Assembly (NCBI RefSeq): GCF_007828835.1
Contig: NZ_VIVL01000018.1
Span: 1 to 64,000 of the forward strand
DNA length: 64,000 bases
Direction: 5' to 3'
From: Variovorax beijingensis
Lineage (GTDB): Bacteria; Pseudomonadota; Gammaproteobacteria; Burkholderiales; Burkholderiaceae_C
Within the stretch, counting starts at the first letter, position 1. Each line of letters begins with the position of its first letter. A model generated the notes under the pieces. It was not told the origin of the DNA. It was given only the letters and a program-made list of their open reading frames with translations, and did no database searches. The position numbers were made by a program, and so were the translations under genes. Below, in pieces: positions 17,617 to 26,785 of this stretch.

Positions 17617-17919
17617 ATGCTCAAGCACATCGTGATGTGGAAGTTCAAGGAACATGCCGAAGGCGCCGACAAGGCGACCAACCTTCTCAAGGCCAAGGCG
17701 CTGCTCGATGCCTGCGCCAGTCTGTCGCCCGGCACGCTGCGTTTCGAGGTGGCCATTGCCCAGCCCGGGCTCGAAGCCACCTACGACCTGGTCCTGTATT
17801 CGGAATTCACCGACGCGGCCGCGCTCGCGGCCTATGCGGACCATCCGCAGCACGTGGCGCTGAAGCCCTTCATCGGCGCCGTGCGCGAAGCGCGCCAGTG
17901 CATGGACTACATCGCCTGA
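17617..17919 (+). CDS. Dabb family (stress-responsive alpha/beta-barrel) protein
   Basis: 100 residues, the full length of a single Dabb ferredoxin-like domain. It shows the typical opening M-L-K-H-I-V-M-W-K-F and the pattern Y-D-L-V-L-Y-S-E-F followed by A-Y-A-D-H-P-Q-H, whose histidine and tyrosine are conserved in the family. Members act as small dimeric barrels, some as enzymes on polyketide-like or acyl substrates, many unassigned. It sits 15 bp behind the small membrane protein and 31 bp before an SDR gene in an acyl-CoA block, so handling of a lipid breakdown intermediate is plausible but unproven. Confidence 0.9.
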   Translation: MLKHIVMWKFKEHAEGADKATNLLKAKALLDACASLSPGTLRFEVAIAQPGLEATYDLVLYSEFTDAAALAAYADHPQHVALKPFIGAVREARQCMDYIA

Positions 17920-17950
17920 ACATTCCAGACCGAACAACGGAGACTTTCCC

Positions 17951-18745
17951 ATGACCGCCCGCACCATCCAAAAGCTGTTCGACCTCGGCGGCAAGACCGC
18001 CCTCATCACCGGCGGCTCGCGCGGCCTGGGCCTGCAGATGGCGCATGCGCTCGGCGAGGCCGGCGCGAAGATCATGCTGAGTTCGCGCAAGGCCGACGAC
18101 CTGGAACAGGCCGCGGCCGAACTGCAATCGGCCGGCATCGACGCGCGCTGGATCGCCGCCGACTGCTCGAAGGAAGAAGACACGCGCCGCCTGGCCGACG
18201 AGACACTGCAGCGCATGGGCGCCATCGACATCCTCGTCAACAACGCGGGCGCCAGCTGGGGCGCGCCGGCCGAGAGCCATCCGGTCGAGGCCTGGGACAA
18301 GGTGATGAACCTCAACGTGCGCGGCTATTTCATCCTGTCGCAGCATGTGGCCAACGGCTACATGATTCCGAAGAAGACGGGCCGCATCATCAACATCGCC
18401 TCGATCGCGGGCCTCAACGGCAACCCGCCCGAGATGCAGACGCTGGCCTACAACACCTCGAAGACGGCGGTGATCGGCTTCACGCGCACGCTGGCCGCCG
18501 AATGGGGCAAGTTCAACATCAACGTGAACGCAATCTGCCCGGGCTTCTTCATGACGAAGATGGCCGCCGGCCTCATCAAGTCGCTGGGCGAGGAAAAGAT
18601 GGCCTCGCATGCGCCGCTCGGGCGCCTGGGCGACGAGGAAGACCTGAAGGGCATCACGCTGCTGTACGCGAGCGATGCCGGCAAGCACATCACGGGGCAG
18701 TGGCTGGCTGTGGATGGTGGCGTGAGCGTGGTCCTTGGTGCTTGA
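17951..18745 (+). CDS. SDR family NAD(P)-dependent oxidoreductase
   Basis: 264 residues, classical short-chain dehydrogenase. The cofactor motif T-G-G-S-R-G-L-G is at 20-27, the N-N-A-G motif at about 98-101, and the catalytic Y-N-T-S-K gives Y167 and K171. The serine in N-I-A-S-I-A completes the site. The C-terminal end G-Q-W-L-A-V-D-G-G is typical of 3-oxoacyl reductase-like SDRs. The arginine after T-G-G-S suggests NADP(H). It probably reduces a keto group or oxidises a hydroxyl on an acyl substrate. The stop and the next start are separated by a single base. Confidence 0.93.
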   Translation: MTARTIQKLFDLGGKTALITGGSRGLGLQMAHALGEAGAKIMLSSRKADDLEQAAAELQSAGIDARWIAADCSKEEDTRRLADETLQRMGAIDILVNNAGASWGAPAESHPVEAWDKVMNLNVRGYFILSQHVANGYMIPKKTGRIINIASIAGLNGNPPEMQTLAYNTSKTAVIGFTRTLAAEWGKFNINVNAICPGFFMTKMAAGLIKSLGEEKMASHAPLGRLGDEEDLKGITLLYASDAGKHITGQWLAVDGGVSVVLGA

Positions 18746-18746
18746 A

Positions 18747-19208
18747 ATGGCTGAAGATTCCAACGACATCAACATCCGCTCCTACACGAGCCAGATCCCG
18801 TTCGCGCGCCACCTGGGCTTCGAGCTCACGAAATTCGAGGGCGGCGAGTCGGAGATCATCTACACCGCCAAGCCCGAACACCTCAACACCTTCGACGTGA
18901 CGCACGGCGGCGCCTGCATGACGCTGCTCGACATCACCATGGCGGCCGCGGCGCGCAGCGTGGCGCCCGAGACGGGCGTGGTCACCATCGAGATGAAGAC
19001 CAGCTTCATGCAGCCTTCGGTCGGGCCTCTGCATGCGCGCGGCACGCTGATCCACCGCACCGCGACGCTGGCCTTCACCGAGGCCAGGATCTACGACGAA
19101 CTGGAGCACGTGTGCGCGCATGCCACCGGCACCTTCAAGTACGTGAAGCGCCGGCTGCCCACAGGCCCCGCGAGCGCCAACGCGATGCGCCCGCCTTCCA
19201 CCGATTGA
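18747..19208 (+). CDS. PaaI-like hotdog-fold acyl-CoA thioesterase
   Basis: 153 residues from ATG 18747, one base after the SDR stop. The hotdog motif is clear: F-D-V-T-H-G-G-A-C-M-T-L-L-D, with the H-G-G loop and the downstream aspartate used by PaaI/YbgC-type thioesterases, then T-I-E-M-K-T-S-F-M. It hydrolyses acyl-CoA to acid and CoA. In a beta-oxidation block this would recover CoA from dead-end or aromatic acyl-CoAs. Coupled to the SDR upstream and 22 bp ahead of the MDR reductase. Confidence 0.92.
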   Translation: MAEDSNDINIRSYTSQIPFARHLGFELTKFEGGESEIIYTAKPEHLNTFDVTHGGACMTLLDITMAAAARSVAPETGVVTIEMKTSFMQPSVGPLHARGTLIHRTATLAFTEARIYDELEHVCAHATGTFKYVKRRLPTGPASANAMRPPSTD

Positions 19209-19230
19209 TTGCATTCCCCCGGAGACACCC

Positions 19231-20247
19231 ATGCCCACCAACAAGCAGATCCACCTCGACAACCGGCCCGACGGCGAAGCCGTTGCCAGCAACTTCAAGC
19301 TCGTGACCGCCGAGACGCCCGCGCTCAAGGACAACCAGGTGCTGGTGCGCCACCACTACATGAGCCTCGACCCGTACATGCGCGGGCGCATGAACGATTC
19401 CAAGAGCTACGCCCAGCCGCAGCCCGTGGGCCAGGTCATGCAGGGCGGCACGGCCGGCGAAGTGGTCGAGAGCAAGCACCCCAAGTACGCGGTCGGCGAC
19501 AAGGTGGTGGGCTTCGGCGGCTGGCAGGAATACAGCGTGGTCGATGCCTCGCAGCCCGGCGCGCTCAAGAAGGTCGACACCACGCAGGTGCCGCTGTCGC
19601 ACTACCTCGGCGCGGTCGGCATGCCGGGCGTCACGGCCTGGTATGGCCTCGTGAAGATCATTGCGCCGAAGGCCGGCGAGACGATGGTCGTCACGGCGGC
19701 CAGCGGGGCGGTGGGCAGCGCCTTCGGTGCATTGGCCAAGGCGCGCGGCTGCCGCGTGGTGGGCATTGCGGGCGGCCCGGACAAGTGCAAGTACGTGACC
19801 GACGAGCTCGGATTCGACGCCTGCATCGACTACCGCCAGCACCCCGACGTCAAGAGCATGAGCGCCGCGCTCAAGGAGGCCTGCCCGAGCGGCATCGACG
19901 GCTACTTCGAGAACGTGGGCGGCTACATCTTCGACGCCGTGCTGCTGCGCGCCAACGCCTTCTCGCGCGTGGCGCTGTGCGGAATGATCGCGGGCTACGA
20001 CGGGCAGCCGCTGCCGCTTGCGAACCCGGCGCTGATCCTCATCAACCGCATGAAGATCGAGGGCTTCATCGTGAGCGAGCACATGGAGGTGTGGCCCGAG
20101 GCGCTGGCCGAACTCGGTGCGCTGGTGGCCAGCGGCAAGCTCAGGCCGCGCGAGTCGATGGCGCAAGGCATCGAGGCTGCCCCTGAGGCCTTCCTGGGTT
20201 TGCTCAAGGGCAAGAATTTCGGCAAGCAACTGGTCAAACTGATCTGA
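19231..20247 (+). CDS. MDR family NADP-dependent oxidoreductase (CurA / PTGR-like)
   Basis: 338 residues, zinc-free medium-chain reductase. The opening pattern S-L-D-P-Y-M-R-G-R-M and the nucleotide-binding block V-V-T-A-A-S-G-A-V-G-S are the marks of the leukotriene B4 12-hydroxydehydrogenase/prostaglandin reductase/CurA group. Y-F-E-N-V-G-G follows near 225. These enzymes reduce the conjugated double bond of alpha,beta-unsaturated ketones with NADPH. Here it may clear unsaturated acyl breakdown products. GGAGA precedes the ATG. Confidence 0.92.
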   Translation: MPTNKQIHLDNRPDGEAVASNFKLVTAETPALKDNQVLVRHHYMSLDPYMRGRMNDSKSYAQPQPVGQVMQGGTAGEVVESKHPKYAVGDKVVGFGGWQEYSVVDASQPGALKKVDTTQVPLSHYLGAVGMPGVTAWYGLVKIIAPKAGETMVVTAASGAVGSAFGALAKARGCRVVGIAGGPDKCKYVTDELGFDACIDYRQHPDVKSMSAALKEACPSGIDGYFENVGGYIFDAVLLRANAFSRVALCGMIAGYDGQPLPLANPALILINRMKIEGFIVSEHMEVWPEALAELGALVASGKLRPRESMAQGIEAAPEAFLGLLKGKNFGKQLVKLI

Positions 20248-20341
20248 TGAATTGAACGCACGGCAAGGAGGCCGGTATGCGCGCCGCGCCGGGCCGCCCC
20301 AAGCCAGCGTGCACCGCAGTGCGAAGCACGGAGGTATTCGA

Positions 20342-21982
20342 ATGAATTCGACGCACGAGGTATTCAACCAGCCCGAGCCGCTGGTGGGCTACAACCTGTT
20401 CGAAACCAACCGGCCCCTGCGCGATGCGCTGAAGTTCAATGCGCCATCTCTTCAGCTCGCGCAGCTGAACGAACTGGGTGCGGCCATCGGCTCGGCCGAG
20501 ATGCAGGCGCATGCGCGGCTCGCCAACACCCACCCGCCCGAACTGCACACGCACGACCGCTTCGGCCGGCGCATCGACGAGGTGGAGTTCCATCCGAGCT
20601 ATCACGTGCTCATGGCCGCCGCCGTGGGCGCAGGCCTGCACGGCACGCCCTGGACAGGCACCTCGGCCTCGCCGCACCTGCTGCGCGCGGCCGGCTTCAT
20701 GCTCTTCACCGAGCTGGAGCCGTCGATCCTTTGCCCGGTCTCCATGACCTACGCCGCCACGCCCGCATTGCGCGGCAATGCCGCCGTGTACGCCGACTGG
20801 GGCCCGAAGCTCGGCAGCCTCTGGTACGACCCCGCGCTCGCTTCGTTCAAGGACAAGCCTGGCGTGACCATGGGCATGGGCATGACCGAGAAGCAGGGCG
20901 GCTCCGACGTGCGCGCCAACACCACGCGCGCCGTGCGCGAGGCTGGCGACGCCTGGGGCGAGCGCTACGCGATCACCGGCCACAAGTGGTTCTTCTCGGC
21001 GCCGATGTGCGATGCCTTCCTGGTGTTGGCCCAGGCGCCGGCCGGCCTGAGCTGCTTCTTCCTGCCGCGCGTGCTGCCCGACGGCACGCGCAACGCCATC
21101 CACATCCAGCGCCTGAAGGACAAGCTCGGCAACAAGGCCAACGCCAGTTCCGAGGTCGAGTTCCACGGCGCCAGCGCATGGCTCGTGGGCGAAGAGGGTC
21201 GCGGCATTCCGCAGATCCTCGAGATGGGCACCATGACCCGGCTCGACTGCGCGCTGGGCACCAGCGGCCTGATGCGGCAGGCGCTGAGCATCGCGCTCAA
21301 CCACGCGAGCCAGCGCATGGCCTTCGGCAAACCGCTGATCGAGCAGCCGCTCATGAAAAACGTGCTGGCTGACCTGGCCCTGGAGAGCGAAGCCTCGACC
21401 GCGCTGGCCATCCGCCTCGCGCGGGCCTTCGACCGGCAGGCCGACGAGCACGAGCGCCTGATGGCACGCCTGCTCACGCCGGTCGCCAAGTTCTGGATCT
21501 GCAAGCGCGGCAGCCACTTTGCGCAAGAGGCCATGGAATGCCTTGGCGGCAACGGCTATGTGGAAGAGGGCGGCGAAGGCATCATGGCGCGCATCTACCG
21601 CGAGATGCCGCTCAACTCGATCTGGGAAGGCGCAGGCAACATCATGGCGCTCGACCTGCTGCGGGGCCTGCGCAAGGGCGATGCGGTGGCCGCATTGGCC
21701 AAGGAGCTGGCGCCCGCGCGCGGCCAGCATGCGGCGCTCGACCGTCTGGCCGACGCGCTGCCGGCACGCATCGAGGCCATGGCTTCCGAGGCCGAGGCGC
21801 GACGCCTCGCGCAGGACGTGGCCCTGGCCGTGCAAGCGGCGTTACTCGCGCAGACCGCACCGCCGGCCATCGTGGGCGCCTTCTGCGCATCGCGGCTGGG
21901 CGGCGACTGGGGCAACGTGTTCGGCACGCTGGGTGCGGGCACCGATTTCGATTCGATCATCGGGCGTGCGCAGCCGCGCTGA
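20342..21982 (+). CDS. Acyl-CoA dehydrogenase, AidB-like
   Basis: 546 residues; ATG at 20342 with CGGAGG ten bases upstream. The long N-terminal region with G-Y-N-L-F-E-T-N-R-P-L and the F-H-P-S-Y-H-V-L-M motif is characteristic of the AidB group. The flavin region M-G-M-T-E-K-Q-G-G-S-D-V-R-A-N is near 179-193, G-G-N-G-Y-V-E-E near 401-408, and S-I-W-E-G-A-G-N gives the putative catalytic E429. E. coli AidB binds DNA and responds to alkylation. Most homologues in metabolic clusters are probably acyl-CoA dehydrogenases, and the location here favours that. A GC-rich extragenic motif precedes it (20280-20330). Confidence 0.9.
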   Translation: MNSTHEVFNQPEPLVGYNLFETNRPLRDALKFNAPSLQLAQLNELGAAIGSAEMQAHARLANTHPPELHTHDRFGRRIDEVEFHPSYHVLMAAAVGAGLHGTPWTGTSASPHLLRAAGFMLFTELEPSILCPVSMTYAATPALRGNAAVYADWGPKLGSLWYDPALASFKDKPGVTMGMGMTEKQGGSDVRANTTRAVREAGDAWGERYAITGHKWFFSAPMCDAFLVLAQAPAGLSCFFLPRVLPDGTRNAIHIQRLKDKLGNKANASSEVEFHGASAWLVGEEGRGIPQILEMGTMTRLDCALGTSGLMRQALSIALNHASQRMAFGKPLIEQPLMKNVLADLALESEASTALAIRLARAFDRQADEHERLMARLLTPVAKFWICKRGSHFAQEAMECLGGNGYVEEGGEGIMARIYREMPLNSIWEGAGNIMALDLLRGLRKGDAVAALAKELAPARGQHAALDRLADALPARIEAMASEAEARRLAQDVALAVQAALLAQTAPPAIVGAFCASRLGGDWGNVFGTLGAGTDFDSIIGRAQPR

Positions 21983-22017
21983 GCTCGGCAACACACTCAT
22001 CCACGGGAAACCAGCAC

Positions 22018-22956
22018 ATGGCCGAACTCATCCTGCACCACTACAACACCTCGCCGTTCTCCGAGAAGGTGCGGCTCATCCTCGGCGCCAAGAAGCTGCC
22101 GTGGAAATCGGTGCTCATTCCGCCCATCATGCCCAAGCCCGACGTGGAGGTGCTCACGGGCGGCTACCGCAAGACGCCGTTCCTGCAGATCGGCGCCGAC
22201 ATCTACTGCGACAGCGCGCTGATCGCCGACGTGCTCGAGCACCTGCAGCCCGAAGCCACGCTCTACCCCGAGCCCGAAAAAGGCATGTCGCGCATCCTCG
22301 CGCAGTGGGCCGACACCACCCTGTTCTGGGCCGCCATGGCCTGGAGCATGCAGCCCCGGGGCGCGGCCGAGCTGTTCGCCAAGGCGCCGCCCGAGGCCGC
22401 CAAGGCCTTCGGCGAAGACCGCGCGAAGATGAGCACGGGCAACATGACGCGGCTGCGTCCGGCCGACGCCACCAGCGCCTACAAGTCGTACCTGCGCCGC
22501 CTGTCCGACATGCTCGACGACAAGCCCTACCTGCTGGGCGAGGTGCCGTGCATCACCGACTTCTCGGTCTATCACCCGCTCTGGTACACGCGCCGCATCG
22601 ACTCGGTGCGCGGCATCCTCGACCTCACCCCCGCGGTCATCGACTGGATGGAGCGCATGGCCGCGATCGGCCATGGCAGCATCGAAAAATCCAGCTCGGA
22701 CGAAGCCATCGCCATCGCCAAGGCCGCCACGCCGCACACGCTGCTGACCGACAGCACCTTCCAGGACGACCATGGCATTGCGCTGGGCAGTGCGGTCACC
22801 GTCCGGGCCGAGAGTTTCGGCCTGGAGGAAACGCCCGGCACGCTGGTGGCCGCCACGCGCACGCACTACACGCTGGAGCGCAGCCACGAGCGCGTCGGCA
22901 CGGTGCACGTGCACTTCCCACGCATCGGCTACGTGCTGAAGCAAGCCGAAGCCTGA
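22018..22956 (+). CDS. Glutathione S-transferase family protein with extra C-terminal domain
   Basis: 312 residues. The ATG at 22018 begins a thioredoxin-like N domain with H-H-Y-N-T-S-P-F-S-E-K-V-R at 6-18, where serine replaces the usual catalytic tyrosine position, and the cis-proline block G-G-Y-R-K-T-P-F-L-Q-I. The helical C domain follows to about 210. A further ~90 residues at the C terminus form an additional beta-rich segment not found in typical 200-220-residue GSTs. The substrate is unknown. Position behind the acyl-CoA dehydrogenase suggests detoxification of reactive acyl intermediates. Confidence 0.88.
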   Translation: MAELILHHYNTSPFSEKVRLILGAKKLPWKSVLIPPIMPKPDVEVLTGGYRKTPFLQIGADIYCDSALIADVLEHLQPEATLYPEPEKGMSRILAQWADTTLFWAAMAWSMQPRGAAELFAKAPPEAAKAFGEDRAKMSTGNMTRLRPADATSAYKSYLRRLSDMLDDKPYLLGEVPCITDFSVYHPLWYTRRIDSVRGILDLTPAVIDWMERMAAIGHGSIEKSSSDEAIAIAKAATPHTLLTDSTFQDDHGIALGSAVTVRAESFGLEETPGTLVAATRTHYTLERSHERVGTVHVHFPRIGYVLKQAEA

Positions 22957-23060
22957 AGTCCCCGAGCGGGCACCTTCGTGACTGCGCCGCGGCGTGTTCC
23001 GTATTTCAATAGCGGTTCCAACGTCAGTCAGAGACATTCAACGCAAGAAGGAACCGGCAA

Positions 23061-23966
23061 ATGATTCAGGACTTCAAGGGCAAGACGGCCGTACTCACCG
23101 GCGCGGGTTCGGGCTTCGGCCTCGAGTGCGCGCGCATCGGCGCCACGCGCGGCATGAATCTCGTGCTGGTCGACGTGCAGCAGGACGCGCTCGACAAGGC
23201 CCGCGCCGAGATGGAAGCCGCCGGCGCGCAGGTGCTGGCGCGCAAGGTCGACGTGTCTGACGCTGCGCAGATGGAAGCCCTGGCCCTTGCGGTGAAGGAG
23301 CGCTTCGGCGCGCCGCACTTCGTGTTCAACAACGCAGGCGTGGGCGCGGGCGGCCTGGTGTGGGAGAACACCGTGGCCGACTGGGAGTGGGTACTGGGCG
23401 TGGACCTGTGGGGCGTGATCCACGGCGTACGCCTGTTCACGCCGATGATGCTCGAGGCCGCCGCGAAAGACCCGGCCTACCGCGGCCACATCACCAACAC
23501 CGCGAGCATGGCCGGGCTGCTCACGCCGCCCAACATGGGCATCTACAACGCCGCCAAGGCCGCGGTCGTGAGCCTCACCGAGACGCTGTACCAGGACCTG
23601 ACGCTGGTCACGGACCAGATCGGCGCGAGCCTCCTGTGCCCGTATTTCGTGCCCACGGGCATCACGAGCAGCGAGCGCAACCGGCCGAACGCGCCCAAGG
23701 AAACCGAGCTCACCAGGAGCCAGCTCATTGGCCAGGCCATGAGCAACAAGGCGGTGAGCAGCGGCAAGATCACGGCGGCCGAAGTGGCGGCAAAGGTGTT
23801 CGATGCGATCAGCGACAACCAGTTCTATGTGTTCAGCCACCCGAAGGCGCTGGGCAACGTGCGCAGCCGCATGGAGAACATCGTGGCGGTCAAGAACCCG
23901 GCCGATCCGTTCCTCGAGAGGCCGGAGATCGGGCAGAAGCTGCGCGAGCAACTGCGCGGGGGATGA
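23061..23966 (+). CDS. SDR family oxidoreductase
   Basis: 301 residues, longer than the classical ~250 because of a C-terminal extension after residue 250. The cofactor motif T-G-A-G-S-G-F-G is at 13-20, V-D-V fixes the adenine side, F-N-N-A-G-V is near 90, and the active-site Y-N-A-A-K gives Y162 and K166. The length and the Q-F-Y-V-F-S-H-P segment are typical of the NAD-dependent SDRs found with acyl-CoA dehydrogenases. It closes the plus-strand lipid block and converges on a LysR gene with 33 bp between the stops. Confidence 0.92.
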   Translation: MIQDFKGKTAVLTGAGSGFGLECARIGATRGMNLVLVDVQQDALDKARAEMEAAGAQVLARKVDVSDAAQMEALALAVKERFGAPHFVFNNAGVGAGGLVWENTVADWEWVLGVDLWGVIHGVRLFTPMMLEAAAKDPAYRGHITNTASMAGLLTPPNMGIYNAAKAAVVSLTETLYQDLTLVTDQIGASLLCPYFVPTGITSSERNRPNAPKETELTRSQLIGQAMSNKAVSSGKITAAEVAAKVFDAISDNQFYVFSHPKALGNVRSRMENIVAVKNPADPFLERPEIGQKLREQLRGG

Positions 23967-23999
23967 AAGGCTGGCGCCGGGGACGCGCGCGGATTGGTT

Positions 24000-24926
24000 T
24001 CAGGCCTTCGAAGCCTGCGACGCGATCCACTCCCACACGGCTCGCACGGCCGGCTCGCCTTCATGCCCGGCGGCCACCGCGAGAAAGTAGCTGCTCGTGT
24101 CGAGCGCCGGGCCGAAGGGCTGCACCAGCGCGCCGCTGCGCAGTTCCTCGGCCGCGAGTGTGAGGCTCAGGAGCGCGACGCCGTGGCCCGCGAGCGCGGC
24201 CAGGATGGCGTGGGTCTCGTCCGAGAACGACAGGCCCGCGGCCTTCATTGAGCGGCCCCGCGGCGGCGCGAGGCCGGCCTCCTTGAACCAGCGCGGCCAC
24301 AGCGCGGGCGCTGCGGCGCCGGGCTGCCAGTCGCAATGGATCAGCTGGTGCTTCGGCAGGTCGGCCGCGCGCTTCAGGCCCAGCATCGGGCTGCACAGCG
24401 GCGCGTAGCGCTCGGGCATCAGCTCGCGCGACACCAGGCCCGGCCAGTTGCCGCTGCCTGATCGAACGGCAATGTCGGCGCCGCCGCGCGCCAGGTCGAC
24501 CAGCGTGTCGCTCGCATGCAGCCGCAGTTCGATGCCGGGACAGGCCTTGCGGAAGGCCGCCATGCGCGGCAGCACCCAGCGTGCTGCGAAGGCGGTGTTG
24601 GTGGTGAGCGTGACGGCCTGCGAGACCGAGGGCTGGCGCAGCCTTTCGACGCCGGCCTCCAGTGCGTCGAAGCCCGCGCGCAGGTCGTCGAACAGCCGCT
24701 CGCCCGCGGGCGTCAGCGCGAGCTGCCGCGTGAGCCGGCGGAACAGTGAACGGCCCAGCGTGTCTTCGAGCGCGCGCACCTGGTGGCTGATGGCCGAAGG
24801 CGTGACCGAAAGCTCCAGCGCCGCGCGCTGGAAGCTCAGGTGCGCGGCCGCCGCCTCGAAGGCCCGCAGCGAGAGCAGGGGAGGGAGGTGCCGGGGGCGC
24901 CGGATGGATGAGCCAATCTCGTTCAT
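24000..24926 (-). CDS. LysR family transcriptional regulator (GcvA-like)
   Basis: 308 residues with the ATG at 24926. Winged helix-turn-helix at about 17-75 (L-L-S-L-R-A-F-E-A-A-A, then L-S-V-T-P-S-A-I-S-H-Q-V-R-A-L-E). The effector domain contains the R-S-G-S-G-N-W-P-G pattern and G-H-G-V-A-L-L, as in the GcvA/AmpR-like group. It is divergent from an azoreductase gene with 100 bp between the starts, the classic LysR arrangement, so azoR is the likely target. An inverted repeat lies in the shared region. Confidence 0.93.
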   Translation of the reverse strand: MNEIGSSIRRPRHLPPLLSLRAFEAAAAHLSFQRAALELSVTPSAISHQVRALEDTLGRSLFRRLTRQLALTPAGERLFDDLRAGFDALEAGVERLRQPSVSQAVTLTTNTAFAARWVLPRMAAFRKACPGIELRLHASDTLVDLARGGADIAVRSGSGNWPGLVSRELMPERYAPLCSPMLGLKRAADLPKHQLIHCDWQPGAAAPALWPRWFKEAGLAPPRGRSMKAAGLSFSDETHAILAALAGHGVALLSLTLAAEELRSGALVQPFGPALDTSSYFLAVAAGHEGEPAVRAVWEWIASQASKA

Positions 24927-24954
24927 CGATGGAGAAATGATCGTTTGTCGAAGG

Positions 24955-25006
24955 TCTTGCACATCTCTAGATTCAGGACCTGTGCCGCCATTGTGGCAGT
25001 GCAAGA
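24955..25006. promoter_or_regulatory. Inverted repeat in the LysR-azoR divergent region
   Basis: TCTTGCAC (24955-24962) and GTGCAAGA (24999-25006) are perfectly complementary 8-mers 36 bases apart. They stand between two divergent starts, so two LysR subunit sites bringing the regions together is plausible. The spacing is larger than the usual T-N11-A LysR box. Confidence 0.4.
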
Positions 25007-25026
25007 CAGAACAGAGAAATTCATCC

Positions 25027-25746
25027 ATGAACACAATGAACCTTCTTCACATCGACGCCAGTGCCCGTCCGGGCCGCTCCGGCATCGATCCCCATGGCTC
25101 GCACACGCGCCGGCTGTCGGCGCGCTTCGTCGAGCGCTGGCGCGAGGCGCGGCCGGTGGACCGCGTCGATTACCTCGACGTGGGCCGGCATCCGCCCGCG
25201 CATGTCGATGCCCGCTGGATCCACGCGGCCTTCACCGCGCCCGCCGATCGCCAACCCTGGATGGCCGACGTGCTGGCCGAGAGCGACCGCCTGGTCGACC
25301 AGCTCGTGGCCGCCGACCTGATCGTGGTGGGCCTGCCGATGTACAACTTCAGCGTGCCTGCGCAGTTCAAGGCCTGGATCGACAACATCGTGCGCGTGGG
25401 CCGCACCTTCGGCTTCGATCGCTCGCGCGGTGCGGTGCCGTACTGGCCGATGCTCGCCGATGCGGGCAAGCGCATGGTGCTGCTCGGCGCGCGCGGCGAC
25501 CACGGCTACGACCCGGGCGGCCGCATCGCGCACCTGAACCATGCCGAGCGCACGGTGCGCTCGGTGTTCGGCTACATCGGCATCACCGAGGTGTTCGAGG
25601 CGGCGGTGGAGTGCGACGAGTTCGGCGGCGAGCAACTGGCCGAGTCGCTGCGGCAGGCGGAGCAGAAGGTCGACGGCCTGGTCGACCAGCTCGCGGCGGA
25701 GCCGCGGTCAGCTCACACCGCCACCGGGCTGCGCTCCGCGAACTGA
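25027..25746 (+). CDS. azoR: FMN-dependent NADH-azoreductase
   Basis: 239 residues, flavodoxin-like. The FMN phosphate-binding front reads L-L-H-I-D-A-S-A-R, and the P-M-Y-N-F-S-V-P-A-Q-F-K-A-W-I-D block near 115-130 is the hallmark of AzoR, contacting the isoalloxazine ring. It reduces azo dyes and quinones with NAD(P)H in the cytosol and protects against quinone or thiol stress. Divergent from a LysR regulator. Its 3' end overlaps the convergent aldo/keto reductase by 34 bp. Confidence 0.93.
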   Translation: MNTMNLLHIDASARPGRSGIDPHGSHTRRLSARFVERWREARPVDRVDYLDVGRHPPAHVDARWIHAAFTAPADRQPWMADVLAESDRLVDQLVAADLIVVGLPMYNFSVPAQFKAWIDNIVRVGRTFGFDRSRGAVPYWPMLADAGKRMVLLGARGDHGYDPGGRIAHLNHAERTVRSVFGYIGITEVFEAAVECDEFGGEQLAESLRQAEQKVDGLVDQLAAEPRSAHTATGLRSAN

Positions 25747-26744
25747 CCATTCCAGTACGGGTAGTAAGGGTAGGGCGGCGTCACCGCGCTGGCCGCGTCG
25801 AGCCGCTGGATCTGGTCTGCGCTGAGCTGCCAGCCGAGCGCGCCGAGGTTCTGCCTGAGCTGCTCTTCGTTGCGCGCACCGATGAGCACGCTCGACACGG
25901 TGGGCCGCTGCAGCAGCCAGTTGAGCGCGATCTGCGGCAAGGTCTTGCCGGTTTCCTCGGCCACCTGGTCCATCGCATCGACCACGCGGTAGAGGCGCTC
26001 GTCGTCCACGGGCGGCGCGAAGCCGGCGGTTTCATGCAAGCGGCTTCCGGCGGGTAGCGGCTGGCCGCGCCGCAGCTTGCCGGTCAGCCGGCCCCAGCCG
26101 AGCGGGCTCCAGACGATGGCGCCCAGGCCCTGGTCCAGGCCCAGCGGCATCAGTTCGAATTCGTAGTCGCGGCCGATCAGCGAGTAGTAGGTCTGGTTGG
26201 CCACGAAGCGCTGCAGCCCGAGCCGGTCGGAGGCCGAGAGCGATTTCATCAGCTGCCAGCCCGAGAAGTTCGAGGCACCGATCAGCCGCACCTTGCCCGC
26301 GCGCACCAGGTCGTCGAGCGTGTCGAGCACCATCTCGACCGGCGTCATCGCGTCGAAGGCGTGCAGCTGGAGGATGTCGATGTAGTCGGTGTCCAGGCGC
26401 TTGAGTGCGGCATCGGTCGCGGCGATCAGGTGGTGGCGCGAGGCGCCGACATCGTTCGGCCCGTCGCCGGCGCGCAGCGCGAGCTTGGTCGAGATGATGG
26501 CCTTGTCGCGCCGGCCCTTGAGCGCGGCGCCGAGGATCGATTCCGAAGCGCCGTTCGAGTACACGTCGGCCGTGTCGAACAGCGTCACGCCGGCATCCAG
26601 CGCCAGGTCGACGATGCTGCGCGCGCCCTCCACGTCGGTGTTGCCCCAGGCGCTGAAGAGCGGACCCTGCCCGCCGAAGGTGCCGGCGCCGAAGCCGAGT
26701 GCGGGGACCTTGAAGCCGGAGCGGCCGAGAAAGCGTTGTTCCAT
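25713..26744 (-). CDS. Aldo/keto reductase
   Basis: 343 residues from the ATG at 26744. The AKR tetrad is visible: aspartate in L-F-D-T-A-D, tyrosine in V-Y-S-N-G, lysine in I-S-T-K-L-A, histidine in L-Q-L-H-A-F-D. The C-terminal NADPH motif S-V-L-I-G-A-R-N follows near 300. It belongs to the YajO/oxidoreductase Tas-like AKRs that reduce aldehydes and ketones. The natural substrate is unknown. The 3' end overlaps azoR by 34 bp on the opposite strand, and an MFS gene lies 41 bp upstream on the same strand. Confidence 0.94.
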   Translation of the reverse strand: MEQRFLGRSGFKVPALGFGAGTFGGQGPLFSAWGNTDVEGARSIVDLALDAGVTLFDTADVYSNGASESILGAALKGRRDKAIISTKLALRAGDGPNDVGASRHHLIAATDAALKRLDTDYIDILQLHAFDAMTPVEMVLDTLDDLVRAGKVRLIGASNFSGWQLMKSLSASDRLGLQRFVANQTYYSLIGRDYEFELMPLGLDQGLGAIVWSPLGWGRLTGKLRRGQPLPAGSRLHETAGFAPPVDDERLYRVVDAMDQVAEETGKTLPQIALNWLLQRPTVSSVLIGARNEEQLRQNLGALGWQLSADQIQRLDAASAVTPPYPYYPYWNGQFAERSPVAV

Positions 26745-26785
26745 GATGTCGCGTCTTTGTGATCGTTGAAAAAAAGAGGGGGAGT

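Noticed and set aside
20342..21982. Naming this gene aidB and giving it a DNA alkylation role
   Set aside because: The sequence type fits, but the setting is a lipid oxidation block and no ada/alkB genes are near. The ogt gene is 14 kb away in another unit.
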